A DNA stretch of 64,000 bases from Candidatus Gastranaerophilales bacterium (GCA_017402995.1 JAFQOV010000003.1:1-64000), one strand, 5' to 3'; counted from the stretch's first letter, positions 8,167 through 18,350 are shown. Notes: generated from the sequence alone by a model not told the origin. Program-made: numbers and translations.

Positions 8167-9930
8167 TTATTCTCCTAAAAGTTTTAATGCTGGTTCATAA
8201 TCGTCAAATATTAATAATGCTTGACGGAGGTGTTCTTGCGCTTCTTTTTTTCTGTTACATTTTAGCTCGCACTTAGCTAAATTTGTCAAAAGAATGTGAT
8301 TTTGTGGGTATCTAGCGATTAATTTTGAAAAAATACCCATTGCATTTTTTTCTTCTTTTGTTTCCATATATGAAATTGCAAGCATATTCATTGTTTCGTC
8401 ATCTTTTGTTGTTTGAATAACGTCAAGCAATAATTCTTTTGCTGTTTCATATTTTGCTTGAGAGAAGTAATATTTTGCTAAATGATTTTTTGCTAAGAAA
8501 TTCATTGGATCTATTTTTAGCGCTTTTTGTAAAAGTTCAAAAGAAACATCTAGTTGATTTTCAATTAATGCAATATAGCCAAGATATGCAAAAGCGTCTG
8601 CTGATGTGTCGTCTAATTCAACAGCTTTTTTAAATGCCTCTTTTGCAACATCTGTTTTATTTAGCATCATATTACATACGCCATATGAATAGTGAAATTC
8701 AGCGACATCATCTTCAAGTTTGATTGCTTGCTCAATTTCATCTAGCGCCCAATCATATGCGTTCATTTTCAAATATAAAACGCCAAGGTCTTTGTGTGCA
8801 TATGGGTTATTTGGCTCTAGAGTAATACATTTTTTAAACATTTCTTGCGCTTTATCGTTGTCTTCAAGCTCAACATAGCAAAAAGCAAGATTATAATAAA
8901 CCTCAATATCCACTTTTCCGCGTTTTAATAATCCATCAAACACGCAAATCGCTTCATCAAAATAGTTTAATTTGCGCAGATACGAACCTTTTTTCTTTGC
9001 AAGTTCAACATTTTTTTCATCAACCGCCAATAAAAGATTAACGTTCATCAATGCTTCTTTATATTCCTGTTGAGCTTCTAAGGCTTCAATGTAGCTAATT
9101 CTATATTGAGAATTATTTGGATAGGTTACAATTAAACTTTTATATAAATTTGCGGCAAGTGCGAAATCTTGCGCTTTTGTTGCACAATTTGCCATTGATG
9201 AAAGCATTGAAACAGATGGTTCAATGTCATATGATTTTTTGAAATATTCAAGAGCTTTTTTGAAGTCTTCTTTGTTTTCAAAATAAACACCAAGATTATA
9301 TAAAGTTAAAGAGTTTTTTTCGTCCACTTCAAAAGCGCTATTTAAAAGCTCGAGCGCTTTTTTGTCTTGCTCAAGATTCATATAACAAACCGCTAGCGAA
9401 TTCATTATTTGAATATGATTTGGGTTTAATTCAAGGGCTTTTTCAAGGTAAATTGACGCATTTTTTTGGTCTTTTTTAAGCATATATGCCGTTGCTAAAA
9501 TATAAAAACAAGAATAATCAAATTCAAGATTTTCATTTTTTAATGCTTCTTGCATAATTTCAATTGCGTTTTCAATTTGTGAAAATTCAATATAAATCAT
9601 TGCAAGATTTTTATAGACATCAAGATAGTCTGGGCGCAAAGACAAAACCTTTTTAAAATATTCAATTGCTTCTTCTTTTTCGCCAATTTGCGTTTTAGCA
9701 CTTGCTAGGTAAAAAAGGCTTAGAGCGTCAGAATTATCTAATTCATATGCGCGTTTGAACATCTCAATTGCACCAATTGGGTTATCAAGATTAATTTCGC
9801 ATAAGCCAAGGTTTTTGATTACCTCTTTGTTTTTGTCATCTTGTTCTAATATATTTTTTAAAATGCCTTGCGCTTCAATGTAGTTTTCTTCATTTATTAA
9901 ATCAAGCGCTTTGTTTAATGTATTTTCCAT
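8167..9930 (-). CDS. Large tetratricopeptide-repeat protein
   Basis: The 587-aa protein is built almost entirely of TPR units of about 34 residues (typical units read 'A...LG.....A...FKKA..LDP'), roughly 16-17 in a row, forming a superhelical protein-binding scaffold. There is no signal peptide or membrane segment, so it is probably cytoplasmic; partners are unknown. There is no Shine-Dalgarno: an exact TATAAT (9943-9938) ends 7 nt before the ATG, which suggests a leaderless mRNA. It is the first gene of a likely unit with trpS and the M20 peptidase. Confidence 0.92.
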   Translation of the reverse strand: MENTLNKALDLINEENYIEAQGILKNILEQDDKNKEVIKNLGLCEINLDNPIGAIEMFKRAYELDNSDALSLFYLASAKTQIGEKEEAIEYFKKVLSLRPDYLDVYKNLAMIYIEFSQIENAIEIMQEALKNENLEFDYSCFYILATAYMLKKDQKNASIYLEKALELNPNHIQIMNSLAVCYMNLEQDKKALELLNSAFEVDEKNSLTLYNLGVYFENKEDFKKALEYFKKSYDIEPSVSMLSSMANCATKAQDFALAANLYKSLIVTYPNNSQYRISYIEALEAQQEYKEALMNVNLLLAVDEKNVELAKKKGSYLRKLNYFDEAICVFDGLLKRGKVDIEVYYNLAFCYVELEDNDKAQEMFKKCITLEPNNPYAHKDLGVLYLKMNAYDWALDEIEQAIKLEDDVAEFHYSYGVCNMMLNKTDVAKEAFKKAVELDDTSADAFAYLGYIALIENQLDVSFELLQKALKIDPMNFLAKNHLAKYYFSQAKYETAKELLLDVIQTTKDDETMNMLAISYMETKEEKNAMGIFSKLIARYPQNHILLTNLAKCELKCNRKKEAQEHLRQALLIFDDYEPALKLLGE

Positions 9931-9937
9931 AAGTTTA

Positions 9938-9943
9938 ATTATA
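9938..9943 (-). promoter_or_regulatory. -10 box (TATAAT) placed for a leaderless TPR-gene transcript
   Basis: An exact TATAAT ends 7 nt before the ATG of the TPR gene, and no ribosome binding site lies between them. No good -35 box is visible 16-18 nt upstream. The same layout (TATAAT, TAAATCT, ATG) precedes the NuoL-like gene. Confidence 0.5.
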
Positions 9944-9980
9944 ATTCAAAAAAGTAAAAAATAAAAATGTATTTAAACAA

Positions 9981-10007
9981 AAAGACCCACATTTCTGTGG
10001 GTCTTTT
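9981..10007 (-). terminator. Terminator of ppdK, GAAA loop
   Basis: AAAGACCCACA (9981-9991) and TGTGGGTCTTT (9996-10006) form a perfect 11-bp stem; on the minus strand the loop is GAAA, a GNRA tetraloop, followed by TTTTTG. It lies 16 nt after the ppdK stop. Confidence 0.92.
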
Positions 10008-10022
10008 AATATTAAAACAAAA

Positions 10023-12665
10023 CTATTTATTTTCTAAAACTGCTTGAGCTGCAGCTAGTTTTGCTTGTGGAATTCTGAATGGTGAACATGATACATAGTT
10101 CAAGCCAATTTTGTGGCAGAATTTAACTGAATCAGGGTCGCCACCGTGTTCGCCACAAACACCGCCAACAAGTGCAGGATTTACAGCTTTACCTTTTTCC
10201 ATTGACATTTTAACCAATTCGCCAACACCTTTTGTATCAAGTGTTTCAAATGGGTTAGACGCTAAGATTTTTTGTTCAACATATCTGTTTAAGAATTTAC
10301 CTTCAGCGTCGTCACGAGAGTAACCGAATGTCATTTGAGTTAAGTCGTTTGTACCAAATGAGAAGAATTCAGCATATTGAGCAATTTCATCAGCAGTGAT
10401 AGCTGCACGAGGAATTTCAATCATTGTACCAAATTTATATTCTACTTCGATACCTTTTTCAGTCATAACATCTTTTGCAACGCGAACTAGGATTTCTTTC
10501 GCAGTTTTCAATTCGTTAACATGACCGATTAATGGAATCATAACCCAAGGTTTAACAGCGTAGCCTTCTTTTTTCAAATCACAGCAAGCTTCAAAAATTG
10601 CTCTTACTTGCATTTCATTGATTTCAGGATATGTTAAACCAAGACGGCAACCACGAAGACCCATCATTGGGTTTGATTCTGATAAACCTTCAACAATGTG
10701 AAGCATTTCTTCTTTTTCTGTTGCGTCTTTACCAAGAGCTTTTAATGTAGCAACTTCAGCGATTAAATCTTCTTTGTTTGGTAAGAATTCGTGAAGTGGT
10801 GGGTCTAATAAACGAACTGTTAATGGTTTATCACCTAATTCTTTGAACATTGCATAGAAGTCAGCATATTGCATTGGAAGAAGTTTTGCTAAAGCTTCTT
10901 TTCTTGCTTCAGGAGTTCCTGCGATAATCATTTTTTGAACCCAAGGAAGTCTTTCTGGATCCATGAACATGTGTTCTGTACGGCAAAGACCAACGCCTTC
11001 AGCACCAAATTTTAATGAATTGATGATGTCTTTTGGAGTATCTGCATTTGCTTCAACTTTCATTGTTCTGATTTCATCAACCCAAGAGAAGAATGTATTC
11101 CAGTTTTCATCAATTTGAGCTTCAACTAGTTTAACTTCGCCAGCCATTACAAGACCTTTACCACCATCTAGAGAGATGATATCGTCTTTTTTGTAAACTG
11201 TGCCATCAGCTGCAGTTAATGTTTCTTTTTCAAGGTCGATTTTAATATCTTCGCAACCAGATACACATGGTTTACCCATACCTTTTGCAACTACTGCTGC
11301 GTGAGATGTAGCACCACCACGAAGAGTTAATACACCTTGAGCAACTGCCATACCGTGAATGTCGTCTGGGCAAGTTTCAATACGAACTAAGATAACTTTT
11401 TCGCCCGCTTCGCCACGAGTTGCAGCTTCTTCTGTATCAAATACGATTTTACCAACAGCAGCACCAGGAGAAGCATTTACACCTGATGAAATTTTCTTAG
11501 CGTCCATTAATGCTTTAGCATCAAAACATGGAAGTAAGATTTGGTTAACTGTATATGGGTCAACGATTTGGATAGCTCTTTCTTTTGTGATAATGCCTTC
11601 TTTAACCATATCAACAGCAATTTTAACAGCAGCTGCTGCTGTTCTTTTACCGTTACGAGTTTGAAGAATGTATAATTTACCTTTTTCAATAGTAAATTCC
11701 ATATCTTGAACGTCTTTGTAACCAAGTTCAAGTTTTTTAGCAATATCAACGTATTGTTTGTATAATTCTGGCATTTCGTTTTCTAATTCAGCGATAGGTT
11801 TTGGTGTTCTGATACCAGCAACAACGTCTTCACCTTGCGCATTTGTTAAATATTCGCCATAGAATTTGTTTTCACCTGTTGCAGGGTTTCTTGTGAAAGA
11901 TACGCCAGTTGCACAGTCATCACCCATATTACCAAATACCATTGATTGTACGTTTACTGCTGTACCAAAGTTGTGGTCGATTTTGTTCATGTTTCTATAT
12001 GCAACAGCACGAGGAATATTCCAAGAACGGAATACTGCTTCGATTGCTTCTTGAAGTTGAACATATGGGTCTTGAGGGAATTCTTTACCTGTAACTTCTT
12101 TGATAACATTTTTGTATACAGGAATTAAAGATTTTAAACCTTCTGCTGAAATTTCAGTATCTTGTTTAACGCCTTCTTTTTCTTTAACTTTTTCAAGTTC
12201 AGATTCAAAGTATTTTTGTCTGTCCATTTCCCAAGCAACTGAACCAAACATTGTTAAGAAACGACGGTATGAGTCGTAGCAGAAGCGTGGGTTGTTTGTT
12301 AATTTAATCATTGCTTCAACTGTTTGGTCGTTTAAACCTAGGTTAAGGATTGTTTCCATCATACCAGGCATTGAAACTCTAGCGCCTGAACGAACAGAAA
12401 CCAATAATGGATTTGTTGCGTCGCCAAATTTTTGACCTTTTTGAGCTTCAACTTCTTTTAAAGCTGCTTTAACTTCGTCCATTAAGCCTTCTGGCATTTT
12501 GTTGCCATTGTTAATATAGTCCATACAAGTTTCAGTTGTAATGGTTAATCCTGGTGGCACAGGTAAACCTAAATTTGTCATTTCAGCAAGGTTTGCACCT
12601 TTACCGCCAAGAAGGTTTCTCATGTCGGCATTACCTTCTTTGAAAAGCCATACACGTTTTTGCAT
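10023..12665 (-). CDS. ppdK: Pyruvate, phosphate dikinase
   Basis: PPDK interconverts pyruvate + ATP + phosphate and phosphoenolpyruvate + AMP + pyrophosphate. In fermentative bacteria it serves glycolysis or gluconeogenesis with pyrophosphate. The 880-aa length and domain order fit: the N-terminal ATP-grasp domain (GGKGANLAEMTNLGLPVPPG near the start), the swivelling phosphohistidine domain with GGATSHAAVVAKGMGKPC (phosphorylated His in TSHAA), and the C-terminal TIM barrel with GLCRTEHMF, LRGCRLG and CGEHGGDP. A strong GGAGG precedes the ATG. It is transcribed alone, with a clear terminator. Together with the glycogen-like genes it fits a sugar-fermenting metabolism. Confidence 0.97.
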   Translation of the reverse strand: MQKRVWLFKEGNADMRNLLGGKGANLAEMTNLGLPVPPGLTITTETCMDYINNGNKMPEGLMDEVKAALKEVEAQKGQKFGDATNPLLVSVRSGARVSMPGMMETILNLGLNDQTVEAMIKLTNNPRFCYDSYRRFLTMFGSVAWEMDRQKYFESELEKVKEKEGVKQDTEISAEGLKSLIPVYKNVIKEVTGKEFPQDPYVQLQEAIEAVFRSWNIPRAVAYRNMNKIDHNFGTAVNVQSMVFGNMGDDCATGVSFTRNPATGENKFYGEYLTNAQGEDVVAGIRTPKPIAELENEMPELYKQYVDIAKKLELGYKDVQDMEFTIEKGKLYILQTRNGKRTAAAAVKIAVDMVKEGIITKERAIQIVDPYTVNQILLPCFDAKALMDAKKISSGVNASPGAAVGKIVFDTEEAATRGEAGEKVILVRIETCPDDIHGMAVAQGVLTLRGGATSHAAVVAKGMGKPCVSGCEDIKIDLEKETLTAADGTVYKKDDIISLDGGKGLVMAGEVKLVEAQIDENWNTFFSWVDEIRTMKVEANADTPKDIINSLKFGAEGVGLCRTEHMFMDPERLPWVQKMIIAGTPEARKEALAKLLPMQYADFYAMFKELGDKPLTVRLLDPPLHEFLPNKEDLIAEVATLKALGKDATEKEEMLHIVEGLSESNPMMGLRGCRLGLTYPEINEMQVRAIFEACCDLKKEGYAVKPWVMIPLIGHVNELKTAKEILVRVAKDVMTEKGIEVEYKFGTMIEIPRAAITADEIAQYAEFFSFGTNDLTQMTFGYSRDDAEGKFLNRYVEQKILASNPFETLDTKGVGELVKMSMEKGKAVNPALVGGVCGEHGGDPDSVKFCHKIGLNYVSCSPFRIPQAKLAAAQAVLENK

Positions 12666-12750
12666 GTAATTTATCCTCCAATTTCTATACTCTTATTGTC
12701 ATTTTGTGAAAATTCTAACAAAAACATAATGAGAATACAAATAAATTTAT

Positions 12751-15504
12751 TTAAAATAGAAATATTGGGATATTTTTCTCGATTGCGTAATCTATATGTT
12801 TTTCTTGTACATTTTTTATGTCGTCACTTAATGCTGCTAAAGCGACAATTTTAGGGTTAAAAAGATTGACTTCATTGTTGCTTGAGCTTTTTGATGCGTC
12901 AAGAAAATCATTTTGTGCTTTTAAAATTGCTTTTTTGACCTCTTCGCCTTTAAGGGTTTTATTTTTCAGCTCAAAAATTTCATTATTTTTAATTTGTGTA
13001 ATTTTTCGCTTTGAAATTAGCTTCTCAAATAAAATTCCATAGTCTTCATTGTCTATTTCAAGCTCTTTTTTGATAGAATCGGGAATAAAATAACGATACG
13101 TTTGTTTATTGCCTGAATGAATTGAACTAAAAAATCTGATGTCTTTTTTTCTGCCTGAGCCTTGGTTTTGATAGTGCGCATTTGCAATATTTTCAATCGG
13201 CGCTTCAACAATAGTAATAATATAATTATTATTTACTCTTGAATATACTTTGTCATATTTTGCGCCTGCCGTGTTAAATGTCGCACAAAGCATTGGTTCA
13301 ATTCCAGAATTTAAAAGAAAAGACAGTTCATCTAGATTTGATGTGACGTGTGATAAGAAGCGAAGATTTTTTCTTTTTATACCTTTTTGAAAGCCATATT
13401 TTTCCATATCTTGATTTTCAGACATCTTTGAAAAATTGATTAATTTTAATTTTTTGCCTTTGTAATCAATTGTTGGGATTTTTTCTTCGTTAATTATATT
13501 TGAGGGGTAGATAATTTGCCCTGATTGATTATATATTTCAAGAGTTTTATCAACAATTTCAAGGTTTTCATTATTTAAATCATTATAGTGATGTGCGTAA
13601 AAATCTGGATTTACAGATTTTAAATCTGAGTTTGTGATAATTTTTGTAATTTTCCAATCTTGTTTTGTTCTAAACAATGTCGCAAGCTGATACTCGTCAT
13701 ATTTATTGTTGCTGTATAGCATTAGCCATTGGTGATTTAAAACGTGCTCAAAAATCCTATTTTTCATCTCTTTTGGTAGTGGATAATTTTCTAGGAGTTT
13801 TTTTGTGATTATTGCTGACTTTTCTGGGTGTTCGAGGTCCGGTTTAAATTCATTTTTAGAGATATCATGTAATAAAATTGCAAATTTTGTAATCGTTTTA
13901 TCTTGATTTGATAAATTTTCAAATTCTGGGTTTTTAATTGCCTCTTGTAAAACGTGGAAAATATGAATATCTAGAGTTGAAGCATGTGTTGGTGATTGTT
14001 TTTTGCCTATGATATTTATAAATGGTTTAATTGCACTAATAAACGAATTTAAGCCGTCATCAAGTGTTTTGTTTCCTGTTTTAATGTTGTTGTTTTCAAG
14101 AAATTTTTTGGTGATTTTTTTGATTTCTTTTTGTGTTTTATTTTCTTCATTTAGATTGTTGTAATCCAAAAATCCGTCATAGCCTATTATTTCGCCGTTT
14201 GATATTGTTGGTTTAATTTCTAATAATTCAAAAATTTCTCTTTTTTCGTTTTCTTCTAAATTTTTCGTTAATTTGTTCAAATCCCCCATGTATTCATTTC
14301 TTGAATATTCAAGAGGTAAACCAGTTTTGTCGTATTTTGAAAAATCAAAGTTTTTAAGTGTTTTATCAAGCTTTTTGTCGTTGTTTGAAAGTAGATTTTT
14401 AAATAATGCACTAATTTCTTCCTTGCTTGCGCTTGCTTCAATGTTTGCCATTTTTAAACTGTCGATTAAAAGTTTTTTAAAGTGGGTTAATTCTTTTGTT
14501 TCATATTGCGGATTTTGCGCGCTATTTTTAATTATCGAAGATAATAACCTGCTTTTTTGCTGAAAAGTCATCATTTTAAGATTTTGGCTAATATCTTCAT
14601 TCATGGCTAACCTGATAGCTGTTGAGCTATCTACGTCGTTTTGAATTAATGTTGCGATTTTATCAACCGTTTGAATATCATATTGATTTAATAAAGTGTT
14701 TAATAAACCAAAATAGACATCTTTTGAATATTTTTTAACTATTTCAAGTGTATCTTCATTAACGCCCAAATCGCTAAATGCCCAATCGAGAGCTGTGTGT
14801 TTTGAAACGTTTTCTTTGATTAAATTATCATATTTTGCTTTTAACTCTTTTGAATTTGCAAGTCTAATAATTCTCATTATGCTTGTTTTTGGCAGATATT
14901 TTTTAGATTCTCCAATGACAAAATCAAGCTCATCTTCATTTACTAAATTATAAGTTATTTCAAAAGCGTGGGTTATATTTGCACCCTTGTGCACGATTTT
15001 ATTATATTTTTCAAACAATTCTTCATCTTGCGCTATTTTAAAAATATGTTTTTTTAAATCCGCAAAAAGAATTACATCATCTTTTCTGATTTTTGATTTT
15101 AAAAACATGTCATATGCTTTTTCGTATGTTTTAGTATCTTTTGCTTCTTGCAAACCATAAGCAAAATCTTTTGCATATTCAGGGGTGAAATTTGAATTTC
15201 TTTTCATTTTATCTTTTAAGAAATTATATTTATCATCATCAATTTGACAAAAAGCATATGCTAAAGAAGCACACTCCCTTGGTGGAAGGTTAAGATACTG
15301 ATGACATCTATACATTGAGTCAAATCTTTTTTTGGTTTTTTTATCTAATTTTTCAATTTCTTTTAAAAAATTTTGACCATTTTGAAAGCTCATCAAGTCT
15401 TTTTCTAGTGCACTTTGAGCTTTTAAGTGTCTTTTTTGTTGTTTTTTCTTTTTTGATGAAAAATATATTAAATTATTAAAGTTGTTAATTGCTTGGATTT
15501 TCAT
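12751..15504 (-). CDS. Large protein with an internal HD phosphohydrolase domain, unknown role
   Basis: The 917-aa product has three parts. The N-terminal 500 residues are helical, with repeated segments that read like an alpha-solenoid and no named family. An HD domain follows at about 505-595: HIFHVLQE, LLHDISK (His546-Asp547), EHPEKS and NHQ provide the usual metal ligands. The last 320 residues are unassigned and end near the stop with IPIFLF. The chosen start, MKIQAINNFNNLIYFSSKK, places an I-Y-F-S-S motif at 13-17, akin to the S-F-T-G motif in other proteins here. A longer frame to 15576 would need a TTG. No clear ribosome binding site is seen; CATTAT ends 6 nt upstream. It may cleave a nucleotide or phosphoester, but no substrate can be named. 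Confidence 0.8.
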   Translation of the reverse strand: MKIQAINNFNNLIYFSSKKKKQQKRHLKAQSALEKDLMSFQNGQNFLKEIEKLDKKTKKRFDSMYRCHQYLNLPPRECASLAYAFCQIDDDKYNFLKDKMKRNSNFTPEYAKDFAYGLQEAKDTKTYEKAYDMFLKSKIRKDDVILFADLKKHIFKIAQDEELFEKYNKIVHKGANITHAFEITYNLVNEDELDFVIGESKKYLPKTSIMRIIRLANSKELKAKYDNLIKENVSKHTALDWAFSDLGVNEDTLEIVKKYSKDVYFGLLNTLLNQYDIQTVDKIATLIQNDVDSSTAIRLAMNEDISQNLKMMTFQQKSRLLSSIIKNSAQNPQYETKELTHFKKLLIDSLKMANIEASASKEEISALFKNLLSNNDKKLDKTLKNFDFSKYDKTGLPLEYSRNEYMGDLNKLTKNLEENEKREIFELLEIKPTISNGEIIGYDGFLDYNNLNEENKTQKEIKKITKKFLENNNIKTGNKTLDDGLNSFISAIKPFINIIGKKQSPTHASTLDIHIFHVLQEAIKNPEFENLSNQDKTITKFAILLHDISKNEFKPDLEHPEKSAIITKKLLENYPLPKEMKNRIFEHVLNHQWLMLYSNNKYDEYQLATLFRTKQDWKITKIITNSDLKSVNPDFYAHHYNDLNNENLEIVDKTLEIYNQSGQIIYPSNIINEEKIPTIDYKGKKLKLINFSKMSENQDMEKYGFQKGIKRKNLRFLSHVTSNLDELSFLLNSGIEPMLCATFNTAGAKYDKVYSRVNNNYIITIVEAPIENIANAHYQNQGSGRKKDIRFFSSIHSGNKQTYRYFIPDSIKKELEIDNEDYGILFEKLISKRKITQIKNNEIFELKNKTLKGEEVKKAILKAQNDFLDASKSSSNNEVNLFNPKIVALAALSDDIKNVQEKHIDYAIEKNIPIFLF

Positions 15505-15562
15505 ATTTCTATAATGGTGATAAATAAACTTTTTTGCTGTTATTTTAAAATTATGTAATATC

Positions 15563-15610
15563 AACAAACCTTGCAAATTCTGTTTTTGACTTGAAAATGC
15601 AAGGTTTGTT
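15563..15610 (-). terminator. Long hairpin after dapA, possible terminator
   Basis: AACAAACCTTGCA (15563-15575) and TGCAAGGTTTGTT (15598-15610) form a perfect 13-bp stem with a 22-nt loop, in the gap between dapA and the HD-domain gene. On the minus strand only a short T-rich end follows, so termination is likely but not certain. Confidence 0.55.
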
Positions 15611-15627
15611 TAAATTTTTTAAGTTAA

Positions 15628-16530
15628 CTATTGTCCGATTTTAGCCAAAACATCATTTAAACATTCAACAAGTTCAAGTCTTGCTTGTTCATCTAGTTCT
15701 ACAAGCGGTCTTCTGACGCTGTTTTCGCACAATTCTAATTTAGATAACAAAGCTTTGATTGGAGTTGGGTTTGGAGCCATGAAAATCTTTTTAAATAGTG
15801 GATATAGAATTTTGTGCATGTTTGAAGCTGCTGTAATTTGACCAGCTTTAAAGTTTCTAATCATTGATTTGATTTCGTTTCCAACAACATGAGAAGCTAC
15901 TGAAACAACGCCGTGTGCGCCAATTGACATCATTGGCAATGTTAAAGAGTCATCACCTGAATAGATTGCAAAATCATTAGGACATAACATTTTGATTTCA
16001 GAAATTAAATCCAAGTTTGCATTTGACTGTTTAACAGCAACAATATTTGAATATTCTTTTGCTAAAAACGCAATTGTGCTTGGCGCCATATCAATTCCTG
16101 TTCTTCCTTGAATATTGTATAGGACAATTGGAATGTCAACGCTTTTTGCGATTGCGCCAAAGTGCTCAATAAGTCCTTGTTGAGATGGTTTATTGTAATA
16201 TGGAACAACTGTTAAAATTGCGTCTGCACCGTTTTTTTCAGCTCTTTTTGAAGACGAAATTGCAGTTTCTGTACAGTTTGAACCTGCACCCATTATGATT
16301 TTGCAATCATTTCCTACCGCAGATTTTGCACAGAAAAAGATTTCTTCCTCTTCTTCAAAAGTCAAAGTTGGGCTTTCGCCTGTTGTTCCTGCAATTACAA
16401 TCGCGTCAGACTTTTGTTCAACTAAATGCTTGGAAACTTTTTCGACACCCTTGTAATCCACCGCCTTGTTTGAGTCCATTGGTGTTACCATAGCTGTGAT
16501 TACTTCGCCTAAATCAATTCTTAATGTCAT
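15628..16530 (-). CDS. dapA: 4-hydroxy-tetrahydrodipicolinate synthase
   Basis: DapA condenses pyruvate with aspartate semialdehyde, the first committed step to DAP and lysine. The 300-aa TIM-barrel protein shows GTTGESPTL (phosphate/keto-acid site), YYNKPSQQGL, YNIQGRTG (the Tyr and Arg of the active site) and VAVKQS, holding the Schiff-base Lys. Length is normal. It lies 21 nt after asd; the upstream sequence AAGGAGAAAC is a strong ribosome binding site. It is the last gene of dapB-asd-dapA. Confidence 0.96.
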   Translation of the reverse strand: MTLRIDLGEVITAMVTPMDSNKAVDYKGVEKVSKHLVEQKSDAIVIAGTTGESPTLTFEEEEEIFFCAKSAVGNDCKIIMGAGSNCTETAISSSKRAEKNGADAILTVVPYYNKPSQQGLIEHFGAIAKSVDIPIVLYNIQGRTGIDMAPSTIAFLAKEYSNIVAVKQSNANLDLISEIKMLCPNDFAIYSGDDSLTLPMMSIGAHGVVSVASHVVGNEIKSMIRNFKAGQITAASNMHKILYPLFKKIFMAPNPTPIKALLSKLELCENSVRRPLVELDEQARLELVECLNDVLAKIGQ

Positions 16531-16551
16531 AAAAGTTTCTCCTTAATAAAT

Positions 16552-17574
16552 TTAGTATAGTTCCATTTCTATTACTTTTTCAGCAATGCGCACTGTGTTA
16601 AGCGCTGCGCCAATTCTTAAATTATCTGCTACGCAGAAAAATTCAAGACCGTTATCAAAAGCGATTGATTTTCTTATTCTTCCAACGTAAACAGGGTTTT
16701 TGCCTGCTGCGTCTTTTGGTGTTGGATAAACAAAATCTGAAATTTCATCTCTCACTTCAACACCCCAAGTGTTCTTTAATAATTCTCTTGCTTCATTTGG
16801 GTCGACTTCGTTTTCAAATTCGACTGAAACAGCTTCTGAGTGTCCAATATAAACAGGGACTCTAACTGCGGTACATGAAATTTTAACATTTTCATCAAAG
16901 TGCAAGATTTTTCTTGTTTCGTTTGTGACTTTCATTTCTTCTTTTGTATAGCCATTGTCACAGAACATGTCAATTTGTGGGATTACATTGAAAGCAATTT
17001 CATATTTGAACGCAGATGGTTCATATGGCATGCCAACAAGATTTGTTTTAATGTTATCTGTTAATTCGTTGATTGCTTTTAAACCAGCGCCAGATACAGC
17101 TTGATATGTTGAAACAATCATCTTTTTAACTTTATATTTTTCATCTAATGCCTTCAATGGAAGCATTAGTTGAGATGTTGAACAATTTGGATTTGCAATA
17201 ATTCCTTTGTGTTTTCTTAAGTCTTCATCATTTACTCCAGCAATTACAAGAGGAACCTCAGGATCCATTCTGAAGGCAGAAGAGTTATCAATAAATACGC
17301 AACCATATTGCGCTGCAATAGGGGCAAATTTTTTGCTTGTTTCGCCACCTGCTGAAGCAAGACAAATATTAATATCTTTAAAAACTTCTGGTGTTGCTTC
17401 AATTACTGTGTGTTTTTCGCCTTTAAATTCAATAGTTGAGCCAGCAGAGCGAGCTGAAGCTAAGAATTTAATTGAATTATATTGAACTTTATTTTCTTCT
17501 AAAATGTTTAAGATTTCTCTGCCAACAACCCCTGTTGCGCCAAGGACTGCAATGTTTGGTAATGCTTTTGTCAT
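16552..17574 (-). CDS. asd: Aspartate-semialdehyde dehydrogenase
   Basis: Asd reduces aspartyl phosphate to aspartate semialdehyde, the substrate of DapA. The 340-aa protein has LGATGVVGREIL (NADP-binding loop) at the N terminus, ANPNCSTSQ with the nucleophilic Cys, and YQAVSGAGL followed by the C-terminal dimer region. Length is normal. Its ATG overlaps the end of dapB by 4 nt (ATGA type), so translation is coupled. Confidence 0.96.
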   Translation of the reverse strand: MTKALPNIAVLGATGVVGREILNILEENKVQYNSIKFLASARSAGSTIEFKGEKHTVIEATPEVFKDINICLASAGGETSKKFAPIAAQYGCVFIDNSSAFRMDPEVPLVIAGVNDEDLRKHKGIIANPNCSTSQLMLPLKALDEKYKVKKMIVSTYQAVSGAGLKAINELTDNIKTNLVGMPYEPSAFKYEIAFNVIPQIDMFCDNGYTKEEMKVTNETRKILHFDENVKISCTAVRVPVYIGHSEAVSVEFENEVDPNEARELLKNTWGVEVRDEISDFVYPTPKDAAGKNPVYVGRIRKSIAFDNGLEFFCVADNLRIGAALNTVRIAEKVIEMELY

Positions 17575-18350
17575 AGTATGTTCTCCAATCCATAAATAAA
17601 TTGATTATTTTTATATAAATGTCTGATAGCTAACGCTACACCAGACATGTAACATTCGCGATTGATTGTGTCATGGTGAATTTTAAGAGTTTGCCCGTCA
17701 GAGCCAAAAATTACTTCTTGAGAAGCGACAAAGCCTGGCATTCTAACGGCATGGATTTGAATATTTCCTTCGTTATTTTCTTGATATTCGCCACCGCGAG
17801 CACCTTTGATTGTTTCAACTTCTGGGCAATTTCCAAGTTTAAAGTTTTTATTTTCTTCCATCATCAATTGTGCTGTTTTGATAGATGTTCCAGATGGAGC
17901 GTCTTTCTTTTGGTTGTGATGAAATTCAATGATTTCGGCATTTGAAAAATATTTTGAAGCCATTTTTGAGAAAATCATCATTAAAATTGCGCCCAAAGAA
18001 AAGTTTGGAGCGATAATTATTCCTGTATTATTTTCTTTTGATAGTTTTTCAATTGTTTCGATTTCTTCTTTTGACAAGCCAGTTGTTCCGATAACCGCTT
18101 TTAATTTCATTTCTTGATATTGTTTGATGTTGTTAAAGATTGCACTTGGTTGAGTAAAATCTACAACGATATCGATATCGAAATCTTTTAATTTTGAAAT
18201 GTCATCTAATACTTCAATATTATTTATTTTTTGACCTGCGCCAAATTTATCTATTGCGCAAACAAGTTCAAAATCTTCCTCTTTTGTTGTTAATTTGACA
18301 ACTTCTGAGCCCATTTTTCCGCATGAGCCAACAACAGCTATTTTAATCAA
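17571..18350 (-). CDS. dapB: 4-hydroxy-tetrahydrodipicolinate reductase, TTG start
   Basis: DapB reduces the DapA product with NAD(P)H. The 259-aa protein has VVGSCGKMGSEV (dinucleotide-binding loop), VVDFTQPSA, GTTGLSKEE and EFHHNQKKDAPSGTS, which contains the catalytic His pair and Lys. The start is a TTG (18350-18348) preceded by GGTGAGG with 4-nt spacing; no ATG is available at a better position. It is the first gene of dapB-asd-dapA, so the order runs out of step with the enzymatic order. Confidence 0.95.
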   Translation of the reverse strand: MIKIAVVGSCGKMGSEVVKLTTKEEDFELVCAIDKFGAGQKINNIEVLDDISKLKDFDIDIVVDFTQPSAIFNNIKQYQEMKLKAVIGTTGLSKEEIETIEKLSKENNTGIIIAPNFSLGAILMMIFSKMASKYFSNAEIIEFHHNQKKDAPSGTSIKTAQLMMEENKNFKLGNCPEVETIKGARGGEYQENNEGNIQIHAVRMPGFVASQEVIFGSDGQTLKIHHDTINRECYMSGVALAIRHLYKNNQFIYGLENIL

